A program made the position numbers and the translations under genes. Shown here piece after piece: positions 55,718 to 64,000 of a stretch of 64,000 nt of DNA; position 1 is the stretch's first letter; every line of letters begins with the position of its first letter. The stretch is from Aliivibrio sp. (GTDB taxonomy: Bacteria > Pseudomonadota > Gammaproteobacteria > Enterobacterales > Vibrionaceae): assembly GCA_016764915.1 (NCBI GenBank), contig JAESQY010000131.1, positions 1-64,000 of the forward strand, in the 5' to 3' direction. The notes beneath the pieces are model-generated. The model was not told the DNA's origin. It saw only the letters and a list, made by a program, of their open reading frames with translations, and made no database searches.

Positions 55718-56521
55718 ATGAAACCAATCAAGTTATTTGATGCTCATGAAATGGCACTGCTTATCGATAAAAATCAGTTATCCTATGATTTGCATTTAGC
55801 TCAATCGGATGAAATTAGACTTCAAATTACGGATGATTATTCGTTGATCAGCAGTAGTCACCCCAGTGCTATGTTTAATGGTGTATTACAAACGAGTATT
55901 TCAAATGCAAATCCAGAATTTGCTATTAGGAAATTACTCGGCATTTTAAAGTTGGAATTGTCCGCGTTCTGTTGGAAAGTATGGTCAACAACTTATCCCA
56001 AAAATTTAGCTGAGATACTGGAATCAGAAGGTTTATTTGTTTCTTCAAACTGCCCTGGAATGGCTGCCGATCTTGACGGTATGGAACTCTCTAGTCAAAC
56101 ACTAGAAAACATATTGGTAAAACAGGTATGTACAGAGCAGCAGATGAAAATTTGGCTTGATACTTTGTTCAACGGTTTTCAAATCAATGATGAGAATATT
56201 GCTATGTATCAGCGGGTACTGACTGATTCAGGTTATAACCATCCTGTTAAGCATTATCTGGCCTTATATGATGGTCAAGCGGTTGCAACGGCCAGCTGTT
56301 TTTTCAGCGATGGCGTGGTTGGCATCTATTGGGTATCTACCTTGCCTAAATTCAGAGGAAAAGGTATTGCAGGCGATATGATGAGGATAATATTAAAAGA
56401 GGCATTGAGTGACGGATATCGAGTTGCTATTCTTCAATCATCAGCGAAAGGATTCAGCTTGTATCAGAGAATGGGATTTGCTAAATTTTGCGAAAATGTC
56501 CGTTATCAGTGGCAGGGTTAG
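55718..56521 (+). CDS. GNAT acetyltransferase
   Basis: 267 residues; GAGGGCGA precedes the ATG. The C-terminal half is the GNAT domain: GVVGIYWVSTLPKFRGKGIAGDMM gives the acetyl-CoA loop and KGFSLYQRMGFAKF the closing motif. The N-terminal half is an unassigned regulatory or second GNAT-like fold. Substrate unknown. Confidence 0.87.
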   Translation: MKPIKLFDAHEMALLIDKNQLSYDLHLAQSDEIRLQITDDYSLISSSHPSAMFNGVLQTSISNANPEFAIRKLLGILKLELSAFCWKVWSTTYPKNLAEILESEGLFVSSNCPGMAADLDGMELSSQTLENILVKQVCTEQQMKIWLDTLFNGFQINDENIAMYQRVLTDSGYNHPVKHYLALYDGQAVATASCFFSDGVVGIYWVSTLPKFRGKGIAGDMMRIILKEALSDGYRVAILQSSAKGFSLYQRMGFAKFCENVRYQWQG

Positions 56522-56563
56522 ATCCTAACAATAATAAATACCAAAATAGATTATCGAGGAAAA

Positions 56564-57064
56564 ATGGCAATTCTAGAAATACTCAAAGCGCCAAATGAAA
56601 AATTAAGAGTACAATCTGCCGCAGTGAGTGACTTCAATTCGGTTCAGCAACTGATTGACGATATGTTGGAGACAATGTACAACACGGACGATGGTATCGG
56701 CTTAGCAGCCACGCAATTAGGTCGAAAAGAAGCCGTTGTCATTATCGATATCTCTGATGAGCGAAATGAACCATTAGTGTTGATTAATCCGGTTGTTGAG
56801 AGTGGAGAAAACCTCGAAAAAGGACAAGAAGGGTGTTTGTCTGTCCCTGGTTATTATGCCGATATAGAGCGATTTACCAAAGTAACAGTAAAAGCTCAAG
56901 ACAGAGTTGGTCAGGATATTACTATTGTCAGTGATGATTTCTTGGCTGTTGTCATGCAGCATGAAATTGACCATTTGAAAGGAAAACTATTCATTGATTA
57001 CCTCTCTCCTTTAAAGCAAAAAATGGCGCTGAAAAAGGTCAAGAAAATAAAAAACTCAGACTAA
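56564..57064 (+). CDS. def: peptide deformylase
   Basis: 166 residues. All three motifs are complete: GIGLAATQ, EGCLSVP and HEIDH, giving the metal-binding Cys and two His and the catalytic Glu. Removes formyl from N-terminal methionine. AGGAAAAATG at the start. Vibrios usually have a second deformylase next to fmt; this one is outside that context and is a likely paralogue. Confidence 0.94.
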   Translation: MAILEILKAPNEKLRVQSAAVSDFNSVQQLIDDMLETMYNTDDGIGLAATQLGRKEAVVIIDISDERNEPLVLINPVVESGENLEKGQEGCLSVPGYYADIERFTKVTVKAQDRVGQDITIVSDDFLAVVMQHEIDHLKGKLFIDYLSPLKQKMALKKVKKIKNSD

Positions 57065-57070
57065 AAAAGC

Positions 57071-58114
57071 CTAGTAATAATAACTAACGGTGATTGAACC
57101 ATATTTACTGTCGTTTATCTGCCCATCAAATTGTTTGGTCGCCCGATGTGTTGAAAATGTCGCGGCCCAATGTTGGTACATAACAAACATACCAGCACTG
57201 ATTAATGCTTGATCGTGGATCACTTCTACTGAATGGCTGTTTGAGAATGTATTGCCATCTAGCGTAATATCATTGAATACATAACCTGCGTAGACAGAAG
57301 TGAATAACTGCCAATAGAATTGATTGGTTGTTTTTCTTGTTAACACGGACACCGCTTGGCTGTTAAATGGGTTGATTGCCGCGTAGGTTTCGTCTAATAA
57401 ATTACCTACGCGGAAAGTAAGTCCTGTACCGATATCACTGCGTAAATTGCCAAATCCAGCTTCACTGTATGAGCTTACGTCAATACTTGTCGAGTCTGTA
57501 AATGAATGATCATAAAAACGTTCAATGTGTTCTGCTTCAACTCGAAAAACGAGTTCGTTGTTGATTTGATTATCCCAACCTTCAGGCGTTCTTGCTCCAA
57601 TCATTTCATGAACAATAGTCTGGCTTTGCTCTGCTAATGATGCTGGACCTGCTACGCCTAAAATCAGCCCTAAACTGTTTGCACGGTTATTTGCAAAGTG
57701 ACGAATTTTACTGTGCCATAACATTGTTCCAGCATAGGGACGGTCATTTTCAATTAACTCAGGCTCTGAAATGTCATTAGGTGTATACATCGACTGAGAC
57801 AGCCCATAAGAAATTGAATATTGCTGGCTGTCACCTTGATTGATAAATGTCCAGTCACTGATGGCGCGAATCCAATTTGGTATGTTGAGTGAATCGAAAC
57901 TGTCGTATGAAGAGCTTCCCCACGCATAAGCGATCCCGTTACTGTAGCCGTCATCACTGGTATTCGTTAAGCCTAAAACATCATTTTCAAAGGTAAATTG
58001 ATACCAATGATGTTGCTCATCGTTTTGTGTAGCAAATGCCTGATTTGAGATGAAAATAAGGGAGGTAATGAAAAGGCTGTGAGCCAGAAACTGATGAGAG
58101 AAAATGTTAAGCAT
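57071..58114 (-). CDS. LpxR-type lipid A deacylase (DUF2219)
   Basis: 347 residues. Signal peptide to about residue 28, then an outer-membrane beta-barrel. FENDVLGLTNTSDDGYSNG carries the Asn-Asp pair and the following YSNG of the active site; NDRPYAGTMLW and the repeated barrel strands complete the family pattern. Removes the 3'-acyloxyacyl chain of lipid A, which alters surface charge and immune recognition. Confidence 0.88.
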   Translation of the reverse strand: MLNIFSHQFLAHSLFITSLIFISNQAFATQNDEQHHWYQFTFENDVLGLTNTSDDGYSNGIAYAWGSSSYDSFDSLNIPNWIRAISDWTFINQGDSQQYSISYGLSQSMYTPNDISEPELIENDRPYAGTMLWHSKIRHFANNRANSLGLILGVAGPASLAEQSQTIVHEMIGARTPEGWDNQINNELVFRVEAEHIERFYDHSFTDSTSIDVSSYSEAGFGNLRSDIGTGLTFRVGNLLDETYAAINPFNSQAVSVLTRKTTNQFYWQLFTSVYAGYVFNDITLDGNTFSNSHSVEVIHDQALISAGMFVMYQHWAATFSTHRATKQFDGQINDSKYGSITVSYYY

Positions 58115-58246
58115 ATGATGTGTTCATTCCTGTATTGAGTATTGGAAGTATATATTTTTGGAGTAATAATTTATAGTTGAAATAGTTGTTCTTGTAATAG
58201 ATATCATTGAAGTTTCATCATGATTAAGACAAACAGAGGGGCAGTA

Positions 58247-58477
58247 ATGAGTGATTTGGGTTTTAGTTATTTGATAAAAAACAGAGAAGTCAGCATTTTA
58301 AGAAATGGTAAAAAAGTGACGGTTCTTCGGGCTGATCGAGCTGCTGCATTTTGTGATGAGGTGGTTGATATGGACGATCACTCAGCCCAACAGCTCATGG
58401 CGAGAGTGACGGGTAATTATAAACGCGGCAATGAAAAATTAGCAAAATCAAATCAATCAAGTAAATATCAGAATTAA
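58247..58477 (+). CDS. small basic protein, unknown
   Basis: 76 residues from ATG 58247 (MSDLGFSYLIKNREVSI), with AGAGGGG ahead of it; the upstream ATG at 58220 is also in frame. KNREVSILRNGKKVTVLR is beta-rich, followed by a helical tail. Resembles short conserved Vibrio proteins but no family is assigned. Confidence 0.65.
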   Translation: MSDLGFSYLIKNREVSILRNGKKVTVLRADRAAAFCDEVVDMDDHSAQQLMARVTGNYKRGNEKLAKSNQSSKYQN

Positions 58478-58648
58478 GTAGGTATTGTTTTAGTCGTGAC
58501 CCTCATCGGCTAGCCACGCTTGTGAGTTTACTCCCTCCTCGAACTCTCGTTTTTTACCGCCTCATTTATTGGCAAATATGTGATAGATTTAAGTAATTAT
58601 TAACAGGGCTTAAACACCAATAAAATGCAGCCACAATAAGGGGCATTC

Positions 58649-58811
58649 ATGGATACAAAGAAACAGTTGCATAGCCAGAAAGTCTATTTTTTGTGATGAT
58701 GAATTGATAGCTGAGCAAACACGTTGTTTAGATGTGTTGTACGATTTTAACCATACACGGCCAACGGAGGTGAAAAAGCAGCAACAGATAATGACATCAC
58801 TTTCAACCTGA
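58649..58811 (+). pseudogene. remnant of maltose/galactoside O-acetyltransferase N-terminus
   Basis: A GGGG motif and ATG lead into MDTKKQLHSQKVYF; after a frame change within a T-run, CDDELIAEQTRCLDVLYDF and NHTRPTEV follow, the N-terminal Mac domain of maltose O-acetyltransferases. The left-handed beta-helix is absent. Only about 50 of roughly 185 codons remain. Confidence 0.7.
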
Positions 58812-59008
58812 ACATTGTCTTTATTTCGATGACAGGAATGGTTAGCTCTATAGTGATACAAGGCGTTGGACATAAAAAAGAGCGGTTGCCTCCAGAAGCG
58901 TTTACTGGCCCTGCAAACGTAATAGTCCGTATTCTCTTGGAACAAACATACACTTTTCCTAAGTTCGTCCTTACTGGTGGTTGGGCCAAAGCAATGAGAG
59001 GTGAATAG
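58751..59008 (+). pseudogene. unidentified C-terminal gene fragment
   Basis: Open frame without a credible start, ending VLTGGWAKAMRGE and containing PPEAFTGPANVIVRILLEQ. Its amino-acid composition looks coding, unlike the minus-strand frame on the same stretch. It overlaps the acetyltransferase scrap in another frame. Family not recognised. Confidence 0.45.
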
Positions 59009-59141
59009 AATCAAATGCTGTACGGGCTAAGTGTTATTCAGTTTATGATAATTAACCAGTGATAATTGATCACTGTCTCTTTTAAGGTCAACAGCGTTTG
59101 TTAACATATTTTATCTTCCTAACAGCGCTGGAGATTGCATC

Positions 59142-59903
59142 ATGGAATACATTAGCTTAACGCCCTCCGACATTGCAACTGAGCATATCTGTTGTGCTTT
59201 TTCAGATAAGAAATGTAAAGAGAGTTACGCCGCTAAAAAAGAGTGGTTACGAAAAGAATTTGCAAACGGTTATGTTTTTAGACGGCTAGACGAACGGGCA
59301 AAGGTGTTTATTGAATATGGTCCAGCAGAAGCAGCTTGGTTACCCATTGACGCACCAAACTATCTCGCGCTAGGTTGCTTTTGGGTATCTGGGAAATACA
59401 AAGGTGAAGGACATGGAAAACAGCTATTAAGCGATGTCCTTCTTACAGCAAAGCGACAGAATAAAAGCGGGATAGTGACAGTCGTAGGTAAAAAAAAGAA
59501 CCACTTTATGAGTGATACTAAGTGGTTAATCAAGCAGGGTTTTCAGGTATGTGATGAAGCACTTAATGGATTTGTTTTACTCTATTTACCTATAATTTCT
59601 GAGGCAGAAAAACCGCAGTTCTTAGCCCATGTTCAATTAGGTACGCCGACTTTTGATGGTTGTGTGGTCTACTACTCAAACCGGTGCCCTTTCTCTGAGT
59701 ATCACGTGACTAAGTCACTTATTGAAAGTTGTGAAAAACGAAAAATTCCACTTAAAATCATTAAATTGGAATCCTTAACGCAAGCTCAAAACTGTCCATC
59801 ACCCGCCACAATTTTTACTCTTTATTACAATGGCGAGTTTGTAACCACAGATATAAGCGCTTGTATGGATAAAAGGTTTGATAAGTTTATTAAGGCTCAT
59901 TAA
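59142..59903 (+). CDS. GNAT acetyltransferase fused to a YoaP-like domain
   Basis: 253 residues. The N-terminal GNAT domain has ALGCFWVSGKYKGEGHGKQLL and YSNRCPFSEYHV starts the second part (about 185-253), a YoaP-like module with its conserved CPF segment. TGGAGA precedes the ATG. Convergent, with one base between, to the LysR gene. Substrate unknown. Confidence 0.82.
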   Translation: MEYISLTPSDIATEHICCAFSDKKCKESYAAKKEWLRKEFANGYVFRRLDERAKVFIEYGPAEAAWLPIDAPNYLALGCFWVSGKYKGEGHGKQLLSDVLLTAKRQNKSGIVTVVGKKKNHFMSDTKWLIKQGFQVCDEALNGFVLLYLPIISEAEKPQFLAHVQLGTPTFDGCVVYYSNRCPFSEYHVTKSLIESCEKRKIPLKIIKLESLTQAQNCPSPATIFTLYYNGEFVTTDISACMDKRFDKFIKAH

Positions 59904-60809
59904 TCACTCAATATCTTGCTCAAAACATTGCTGCTTTAACCATCGACCTAAGGTGATGATTTCGGATTGCTTTTCTCTCGTTTTTTTATAGACGAAATAG
60001 AAGTTATCACCGGTGGGTAGATCGTGCATTGGAATACGGACAAAATCGTGTTGCCTGCCTTGATCAGACATAAAGTAGTTATTCAACAGTGCAATGCCTT
60101 GATCATATCTTGCCGCTTCTGCCGCTAAAATCATATGACTGAAGTGGGTGACTTGAACGTCTTTAGGGATTTCAAAATCACCCAGTTGGGCCCATTTTGC
60201 CCAATCTTCTCCAGCGGTACCTGATGGGAACACAGATTTTACAGTAAGCAGAGGCAGTTGCCACATCGATTCTGGTAGAGGCTTATCTTGTATTTGTTGC
60301 CACAGTTTGCGGCTGCATACTGGGTATAACTGCTCTTTATAGAGAAACTCGCTGACGTAATTTTTCTTAGAGGGGGAGATGGTAATAAAACAGTCAGCAA
60401 CTTGTTCACTCAGCACTGGGTTTTCAGCCACCATGTTGAGAGTTAATTCAATCTCAGGGTGCTGCTGCTTCAAGTTTTCGAGACGAGGAATCAACCACTT
60501 TACCGCCAGTGAGCTGTAAATGGCCAAGCGTATTTTTCCGCTTTCCCCTTCTCTTATTTGCTGACTTGATTGGGATATATTGACCAATGCATTACTGACA
60601 TCATCAAAATAACGCTCTCCAATAGGGGTTAATGATAGATTTCTTCCTTGGCGAGTGAACAGTGATTCTCCTAAATACTCTTCCAAAAGGCGCACCTGAT
60701 GACTGACGGCACTTTGGGTCACATTCATGTCTTCAGCGGCTTTAGAAAAACTGTTGTATCGAGCGACGGCTTCAAAATATTGAACTGCGCGCAGAGGAGG
60801 AAGTTTCAT
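59904..60809 (-). CDS. LysR-type transcriptional regulator (GcvA-like)
   Basis: 301 residues. N-terminal helix-turn-helix: FEAVARYNSFSKAAEDMNVTQSAVSHQVRLLEEYLG, then LFTRQGRNLSLTPIGERYFDDV, and the substrate-binding domain. The PLRAVQYFEAVAR start and LTVKSVF-type strand place it near GcvA. Divergent from the EamA transporter across a 104-base gap, so it probably controls it. Confidence 0.92.
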   Translation of the reverse strand: MKLPPLRAVQYFEAVARYNSFSKAAEDMNVTQSAVSHQVRLLEEYLGESLFTRQGRNLSLTPIGERYFDDVSNALVNISQSSQQIREGESGKIRLAIYSSLAVKWLIPRLENLKQQHPEIELTLNMVAENPVLSEQVADCFITISPSKKNYVSEFLYKEQLYPVCSRKLWQQIQDKPLPESMWQLPLLTVKSVFPSGTAGEDWAKWAQLGDFEIPKDVQVTHFSHMILAAEAARYDQGIALLNNYFMSDQGRQHDFVRIPMHDLPTGDNFYFVYKKTREKQSEIITLGRWLKQQCFEQDIE

Positions 60810-60913
60810 TATTAGTTAACCTCATACTAAGTGAGTTTATATCATTATACTTCACCAAGAACATAGCATATGCTCTCGGCTTATTCGAGATGAAAGTTAA
60901 TAAAGGAGCGGTT

Positions 60914-61792
60914 ATGCCTAAGATGTCTGTTGGTTTTGCTATGACGCTACTTATCGTTGGGAACTTGATTGCGGTCTTTTCTGATGCGATGGTCAAAACA
61001 TTGGATTCTGATATTTCTATTTTTCAGTTTGTCTTTTTTCGTCAGTTAACGGCGGTGATTATGTTGCTGCCATTTTGTATGAAAAGTAGCAGAAAGAGCT
61101 TTATTAATGGATTGAAATGGCACACGTTACGTGGGCATATCTGGTTATTTGGTGCGGTATTTATGGTGTTTGCCATTAATTCAATGCCACTGGCCACGGC
61201 GAATGCCATCTTCTATGCGGCGCCGTTGATTATGATGCCGCTTGCAATGATCGTATTTAAAGAGAAGCTGACAAAGCACTCAATTGCAGCTGGCATCATC
61301 GGGTTCTTAGGGGTGTTAGTAGTAATTCGCCCAACAGAGATTAACTGGGCGGCCATTGCTGCTTTGATTGTTGCGGTCACTTTGGCTGCAAACAATCTGT
61401 TGATCCGTAAGTTGCCTAAAGAACAAACCGTAGTGCAAACGTTGTTACTGACTAATTTAGTCGGCATTCCTGCTTCGTTAACGTTGGCGCTTTGGGAAGG
61501 ACAAGTCTGGAATTGGCAGCCGATACTAACCGCTGCAGGTTCCAGTGTGTTTATTTTGATCTACGCGGCGACTTGTGTGGTTGCTTACCGCTCAGCTGAA
61601 AGTAACAAAATCGCCAGTGCCGAATACAGTGGGTTGCTTGGTGCGGTAGGGGTTGGCCTAATTTGGTTTGATGAAATACCCGATATGGCGATGATACTTG
61701 GTACCGCTCTAATTATTCTACCTCTTATTTGGTTAGCCAAAGTTGAATCTAAGAAACGGAGAAATATGGATGAGGCGGTTATAGAATCATAA
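60914..61792 (+). CDS. EamA/DMT-family transporter
   Basis: 292 residues from ATG 60914, with AAGGAG close ahead; the upstream ATG at 60890 lacks it. Ten TM helices in two EamA repeats. FFRQLTAVIMLLPF and GIIGFLGVLVVIRP are typical. Exports amino acids or small metabolites in studied members. The divergent LysR gene is the likely regulator. Confidence 0.9.
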   Translation: MPKMSVGFAMTLLIVGNLIAVFSDAMVKTLDSDISIFQFVFFRQLTAVIMLLPFCMKSSRKSFINGLKWHTLRGHIWLFGAVFMVFAINSMPLATANAIFYAAPLIMMPLAMIVFKEKLTKHSIAAGIIGFLGVLVVIRPTEINWAAIAALIVAVTLAANNLLIRKLPKEQTVVQTLLLTNLVGIPASLTLALWEGQVWNWQPILTAAGSSVFILIYAATCVVAYRSAESNKIASAEYSGLLGAVGVGLIWFDEIPDMAMILGTALIILPLIWLAKVESKKRRNMDEAVIES

Positions 61793-61805
61793 ACGCTTTC
61801 GGTTA

Positions 61806-62816
61806 CTATTTATTTAACCACGGTTCAGATAATTGCATGGACTGCTGATTGAAATCGATAGTCACTGATACTCCAATGGGTACCGTGAGCATCGGATGAG
61901 TATGGCAACTATCAAAACCGGACAATATTGGCATGTCTTGGCCATTTAACACCTCTTTAAGCACTTGAAGAGGTGTTCGGTGGGTTCCCTTGTCATCAAA
62001 CAGTTCATGCTTACCAAGCACTATCGCAGACACTTTATCAAACACGCCGCATACTTTTAAATGAGCAAACGACCTTTCAACAGACTCAATACCTTTTAAG
62101 CTGTCTTCAATGAACAGAATGTCGCCAAATTTGATTTCAGGCATATACGGGCTGCCCCAAATACCAGCCATAGTGTTTAGGTTACCACCGATAAATCGTC
62201 CTGTTATTGAGCCTGAGCCATCAAAGTGCCACTGATTCATTTGACCCGTTTTAGCACAGTTCTGTTTTTCCCATTCTATATACTCTTCGGTCCATCTCTT
62301 CGGAGGTTGATATAGGAAGTCTGATTCGGAAATCTCGGTTAATACTTGAGTGAATGAGCAGAAGGTTTCATCAACAAAAGGGGGCAATTCACCAAAAGAA
62401 GCCACCAGTGCGGGACCATAAAAAGTCACTAAACCGGTTTGTGCATAAATGCCTAAAAGCAAAGCGGTGACATCAGAGTAACCAATAATAATCTTCGGAT
62501 CGTTGATTAGTGCTTGATAATCAATATAAGGAAGCAGAGAATTACTGTTGTAGCCGCCAATGGTTGAAATAATACAGCGCACTTTAGGGTCACGTATTAA
62601 CTCATTGAGCTCCTCGGCTCTCTCTATGATGGATCCAGAACGGTAGTGATCGCTTAAACCAGTGAGTTTTCCCGCCTGCAGTTTAAACCCTTTGTCAGTG
62701 AGAAATGAAAGCGCACGCTGAAAACGTTTTGGTGCAAAAGCGGTAGCAGGACTCGATGGTGAAAAGAAACCGATGGTATCACCCGTTTGTAATTGTTTTG
62801 GCAAGAGCAAAGACAT
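61806..62816 (-). CDS. S66 peptidase (LdcA/MccF-like carboxypeptidase)
   Basis: 336 residues from ATG 62816; a TTG two codons earlier is less likely. The nucleophile Ser is in IIGYSDVTALLLG, the Glu in ILFIEDSLKG and the His in DSCHTHPML, completing the Ser-Glu-His triad. Cuts L,D-tetrapeptides from cell-wall recycling or, in MccF, antibiotic adducts; which one is unclear from sequence. No signal peptide, so cytoplasmic. Confidence 0.9.
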   Translation of the reverse strand: MSLLLPKQLQTGDTIGFFSPSSPATAFAPKRFQRALSFLTDKGFKLQAGKLTGLSDHYRSGSIIERAEELNELIRDPKVRCIISTIGGYNSNSLLPYIDYQALINDPKIIIGYSDVTALLLGIYAQTGLVTFYGPALVASFGELPPFVDETFCSFTQVLTEISESDFLYQPPKRWTEEYIEWEKQNCAKTGQMNQWHFDGSGSITGRFIGGNLNTMAGIWGSPYMPEIKFGDILFIEDSLKGIESVERSFAHLKVCGVFDKVSAIVLGKHELFDDKGTHRTPLQVLKEVLNGQDMPILSGFDSCHTHPMLTVPIGVSVTIDFNQQSMQLSEPWLNK

Positions 62817-62903
62817 ATACAACCTATTTTTGAATTCGAAACGTCAACATAACAATAACGCATTATAGATCAAAATGTTGGCGCTATATCAAAAGGAACT
62901 GAA

Positions 62904-63911
62904 ATGCTATTTACGATGTTGTTTGCCTTCTCCGGTGCAGTGGTCGCTACCTACTTGCACATACCGATGGGAGAAATTTTTGGTAGTATGGTTGGTGTGC
63001 TTTTGGCAAACAAAGTGTCATCACGGCGACTCTGCATTCCTAGATTCTCTCTGATATTTATTCAGTTGGCACTAGGGTTAAGCGTCGGGAATTTAATGGA
63101 CGTTAATCAATTTTCAGACTATATCAATTGGCAGGTGGCCAGTGGTTTGATGTTGTGTATGGCTTTGCAAGTTTGGTTTGGGTATCTATGGTTGAGCAAG
63201 GTCGGTCAGTGGACAAAAAGTGACAGCTTGCTTGCTTCAGTGCCTGGTGCTATGGCCGCGATATTGGTGGTACTAAAAGATCAAGATACACCGTCTCCTA
63301 AGGTGATTTTTGCTCACAGTACCCGTTTGGTTGTGCTGATTATGATCTCGGGCATTCTTGCATCATATCTGGATATATCCGTCGTGAAAGAGAGCGTTGA
63401 AGTGGTGAGTGTGGGTAGCATGACAGGTCTACTCTTGGTATCTATCATTGCAACGGCTGTGGGTTTCTTGTTAACCAAAGTGGGACTTGCTGCACCGTAT
63501 ATCATTACAGGGTTAGCTACGGCGATGTTGAGCAACTATTGGTCGATAGATCTGCTCTATTATACTGTGCCTGATCTGTTAATCTCAGTTTCAAGTGTGT
63601 TATTAGGGGCTTTGATTGCGACCAATCTGCAACATATTCAACGATCTGAAGTGCTCGCGTATTTACGCAGCGGCTTGGCCGTGACGATGATCTCTATCAG
63701 CGTTACTGTGATGATGGCATTTATGTACAGTCTAATGGTCGAACAATCATTTTTAGTGCTGTTAATTTCATGGGCTCCAGGCAGCTTAGAGACCATGGCC
63801 ATTACCGCACTCTATTTAGGGTTAGAGCCTGCATTTGTGATGGTGAACCATGTAATCAGACTGACGGTTCTGCAAATGCTGCCATCGATGATGGGCTTTA
63901 AAAAATCGTAA
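62904..63911 (+). CDS. AbrB-family membrane transporter
   Basis: 335 residues, about nine TM segments. AAAGGAA precedes the ATG. Pattern HIPMGEIFGSMVGVLL near the start and SWAPGSLETMAITALYLG near the end are the two repeated signatures of the AbrB/YkoY-like (formerly ammonia monooxygenase) permeases. Substrate unknown. Confidence 0.88.
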   Translation: MLFTMLFAFSGAVVATYLHIPMGEIFGSMVGVLLANKVSSRRLCIPRFSLIFIQLALGLSVGNLMDVNQFSDYINWQVASGLMLCMALQVWFGYLWLSKVGQWTKSDSLLASVPGAMAAILVVLKDQDTPSPKVIFAHSTRLVVLIMISGILASYLDISVVKESVEVVSVGSMTGLLLVSIIATAVGFLLTKVGLAAPYIITGLATAMLSNYWSIDLLYYTVPDLLISVSSVLLGALIATNLQHIQRSEVLAYLRSGLAVTMISISVTVMMAFMYSLMVEQSFLVLLISWAPGSLETMAITALYLGLEPAFVMVNHVIRLTVLQMLPSMMGFKKS

Positions 63912-63995
63912 AGTAGCCATTTAATTAGTCTAGGGGGGAAATTCAGAATAGAATTGACTGCCAATATTAACGTTTCTCATAAGGAGATGAGCCTG

Positions 63996-64000
63996 ATGAA
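63996..64000 (+). CDS. start of a further gene, cut by the right edge
   Basis: AAGGAG at 63981-63986 is followed nine bases later by ATG 63996; an in-frame ATG at 63987 is also possible. Nothing of the product can be read. Confidence 0.45.

Larger units (their letters stand above)
58478..59141. other. 660-base region of gene remnants
   Basis: No intact gene. Contains an acetyltransferase N-terminal scrap (58649-58811) and a second, unidentified frame (about 58751-59008). A palindrome CAGTGAT-N5-ATCACTG (59057-59075) lies upstream of the GNAT-YoaP gene and could be its operator. Confidence 0.5.

Noticed and set aside
58610-59014. 134-codon minus-strand frame
   Set aside because: The plus strand carries recognisable Mac-domain residues; the minus frame is Cys-rich and unlike any family.
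1-64000. CRISPR arrays, insertion sequences, tRNA or rRNA genes
   Set aside because: No regular repeat-spacer pattern, transposase with terminal repeats, or tRNA/rRNA sequence was seen on either strand.

Overview
The window reads as a gamma-proteobacterial chromosome of the Vibrionaceae, most likely a Vibrio. The host part carries a VF530-type DNA-binding protein, a YpeA-type acetyltransferase, a cold-shock protein, an LpxR-type lipid A deacylase, two chemoreceptors and two cyclic-di-GMP proteins, all at moderately AT-rich composition. The accessory character of the host genes would suit the second chromosome, but that is inference; no replication, rRNA or tRNA marker is present.

From the left edge to about 25.9 kb lies most of a P2-type (Peduoviridae; K139/HP1-like of Vibrio) prophage. 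Its left end (integrase, repressor, start of the replication gene) is outside the window. Visible parts in order: HUH replication endonuclease; a two-domain Ogr/Delta zinc-finger late activator on the minus strand; two AT-rich membrane-protein cargo genes in the slot that holds tin and old in P2; an intergenic region with a cos-like sequence; portal and terminase on the minus strand; then a rightward late block of scaffold/protease, major capsid, small terminase, head completion, tail completion, sheath, tube, DksA-like zinc finger, lysis genes, tail-assembly chaperone with a programmed -1 frameshift, tape measure, baseplate, fibre, and a fused hub-spike protein. A second AT-rich, two-TM cargo gene on the minus strand closes the prophage. 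The three membrane cargo genes are the best candidates for undescribed phage-exclusion or lysogenic-conversion functions. The element looks nearly whole in the part seen, with perhaps one break.

From 26 to 38 kb come host genes: RNase HI, a methyltransferase, two lipoproteins, YpeA, an Asp/Glu racemase-like protein, DUF1289, a CHASE-GGDEF diguanylate cyclase, a 953-residue AsmA/DUF748 protein, and an FG-GAP/TSP3/LruC surface protein with a lipoprotein partner. From 38 to 47 kb are two chemoreceptors (tandem CHASE3; dCache), a GGDEF-EAL protein, VF530 and a cold-shock protein: a signalling-rich stretch.

From 47 to 64 kb the host sequence shows local decay (glycosyltransferase and response-regulator scraps, a frameshifted RsuA-type pseudouridine synthase next to a shortened YbjQ-type gene, and an acetyltransferase scrap) among intact genes: DUF805, DUF819 permease, CBS protein, a methyltransferase behind a Fur-box-like promoter, a polysaccharide flippase, a Coa1-like membrane protein, MAPEG, GNAT, peptide deformylase, LpxR, GNAT-YoaP, a LysR regulator divergent from an EamA transporter, an S66 carboxypeptidase and an AbrB-family transporter.
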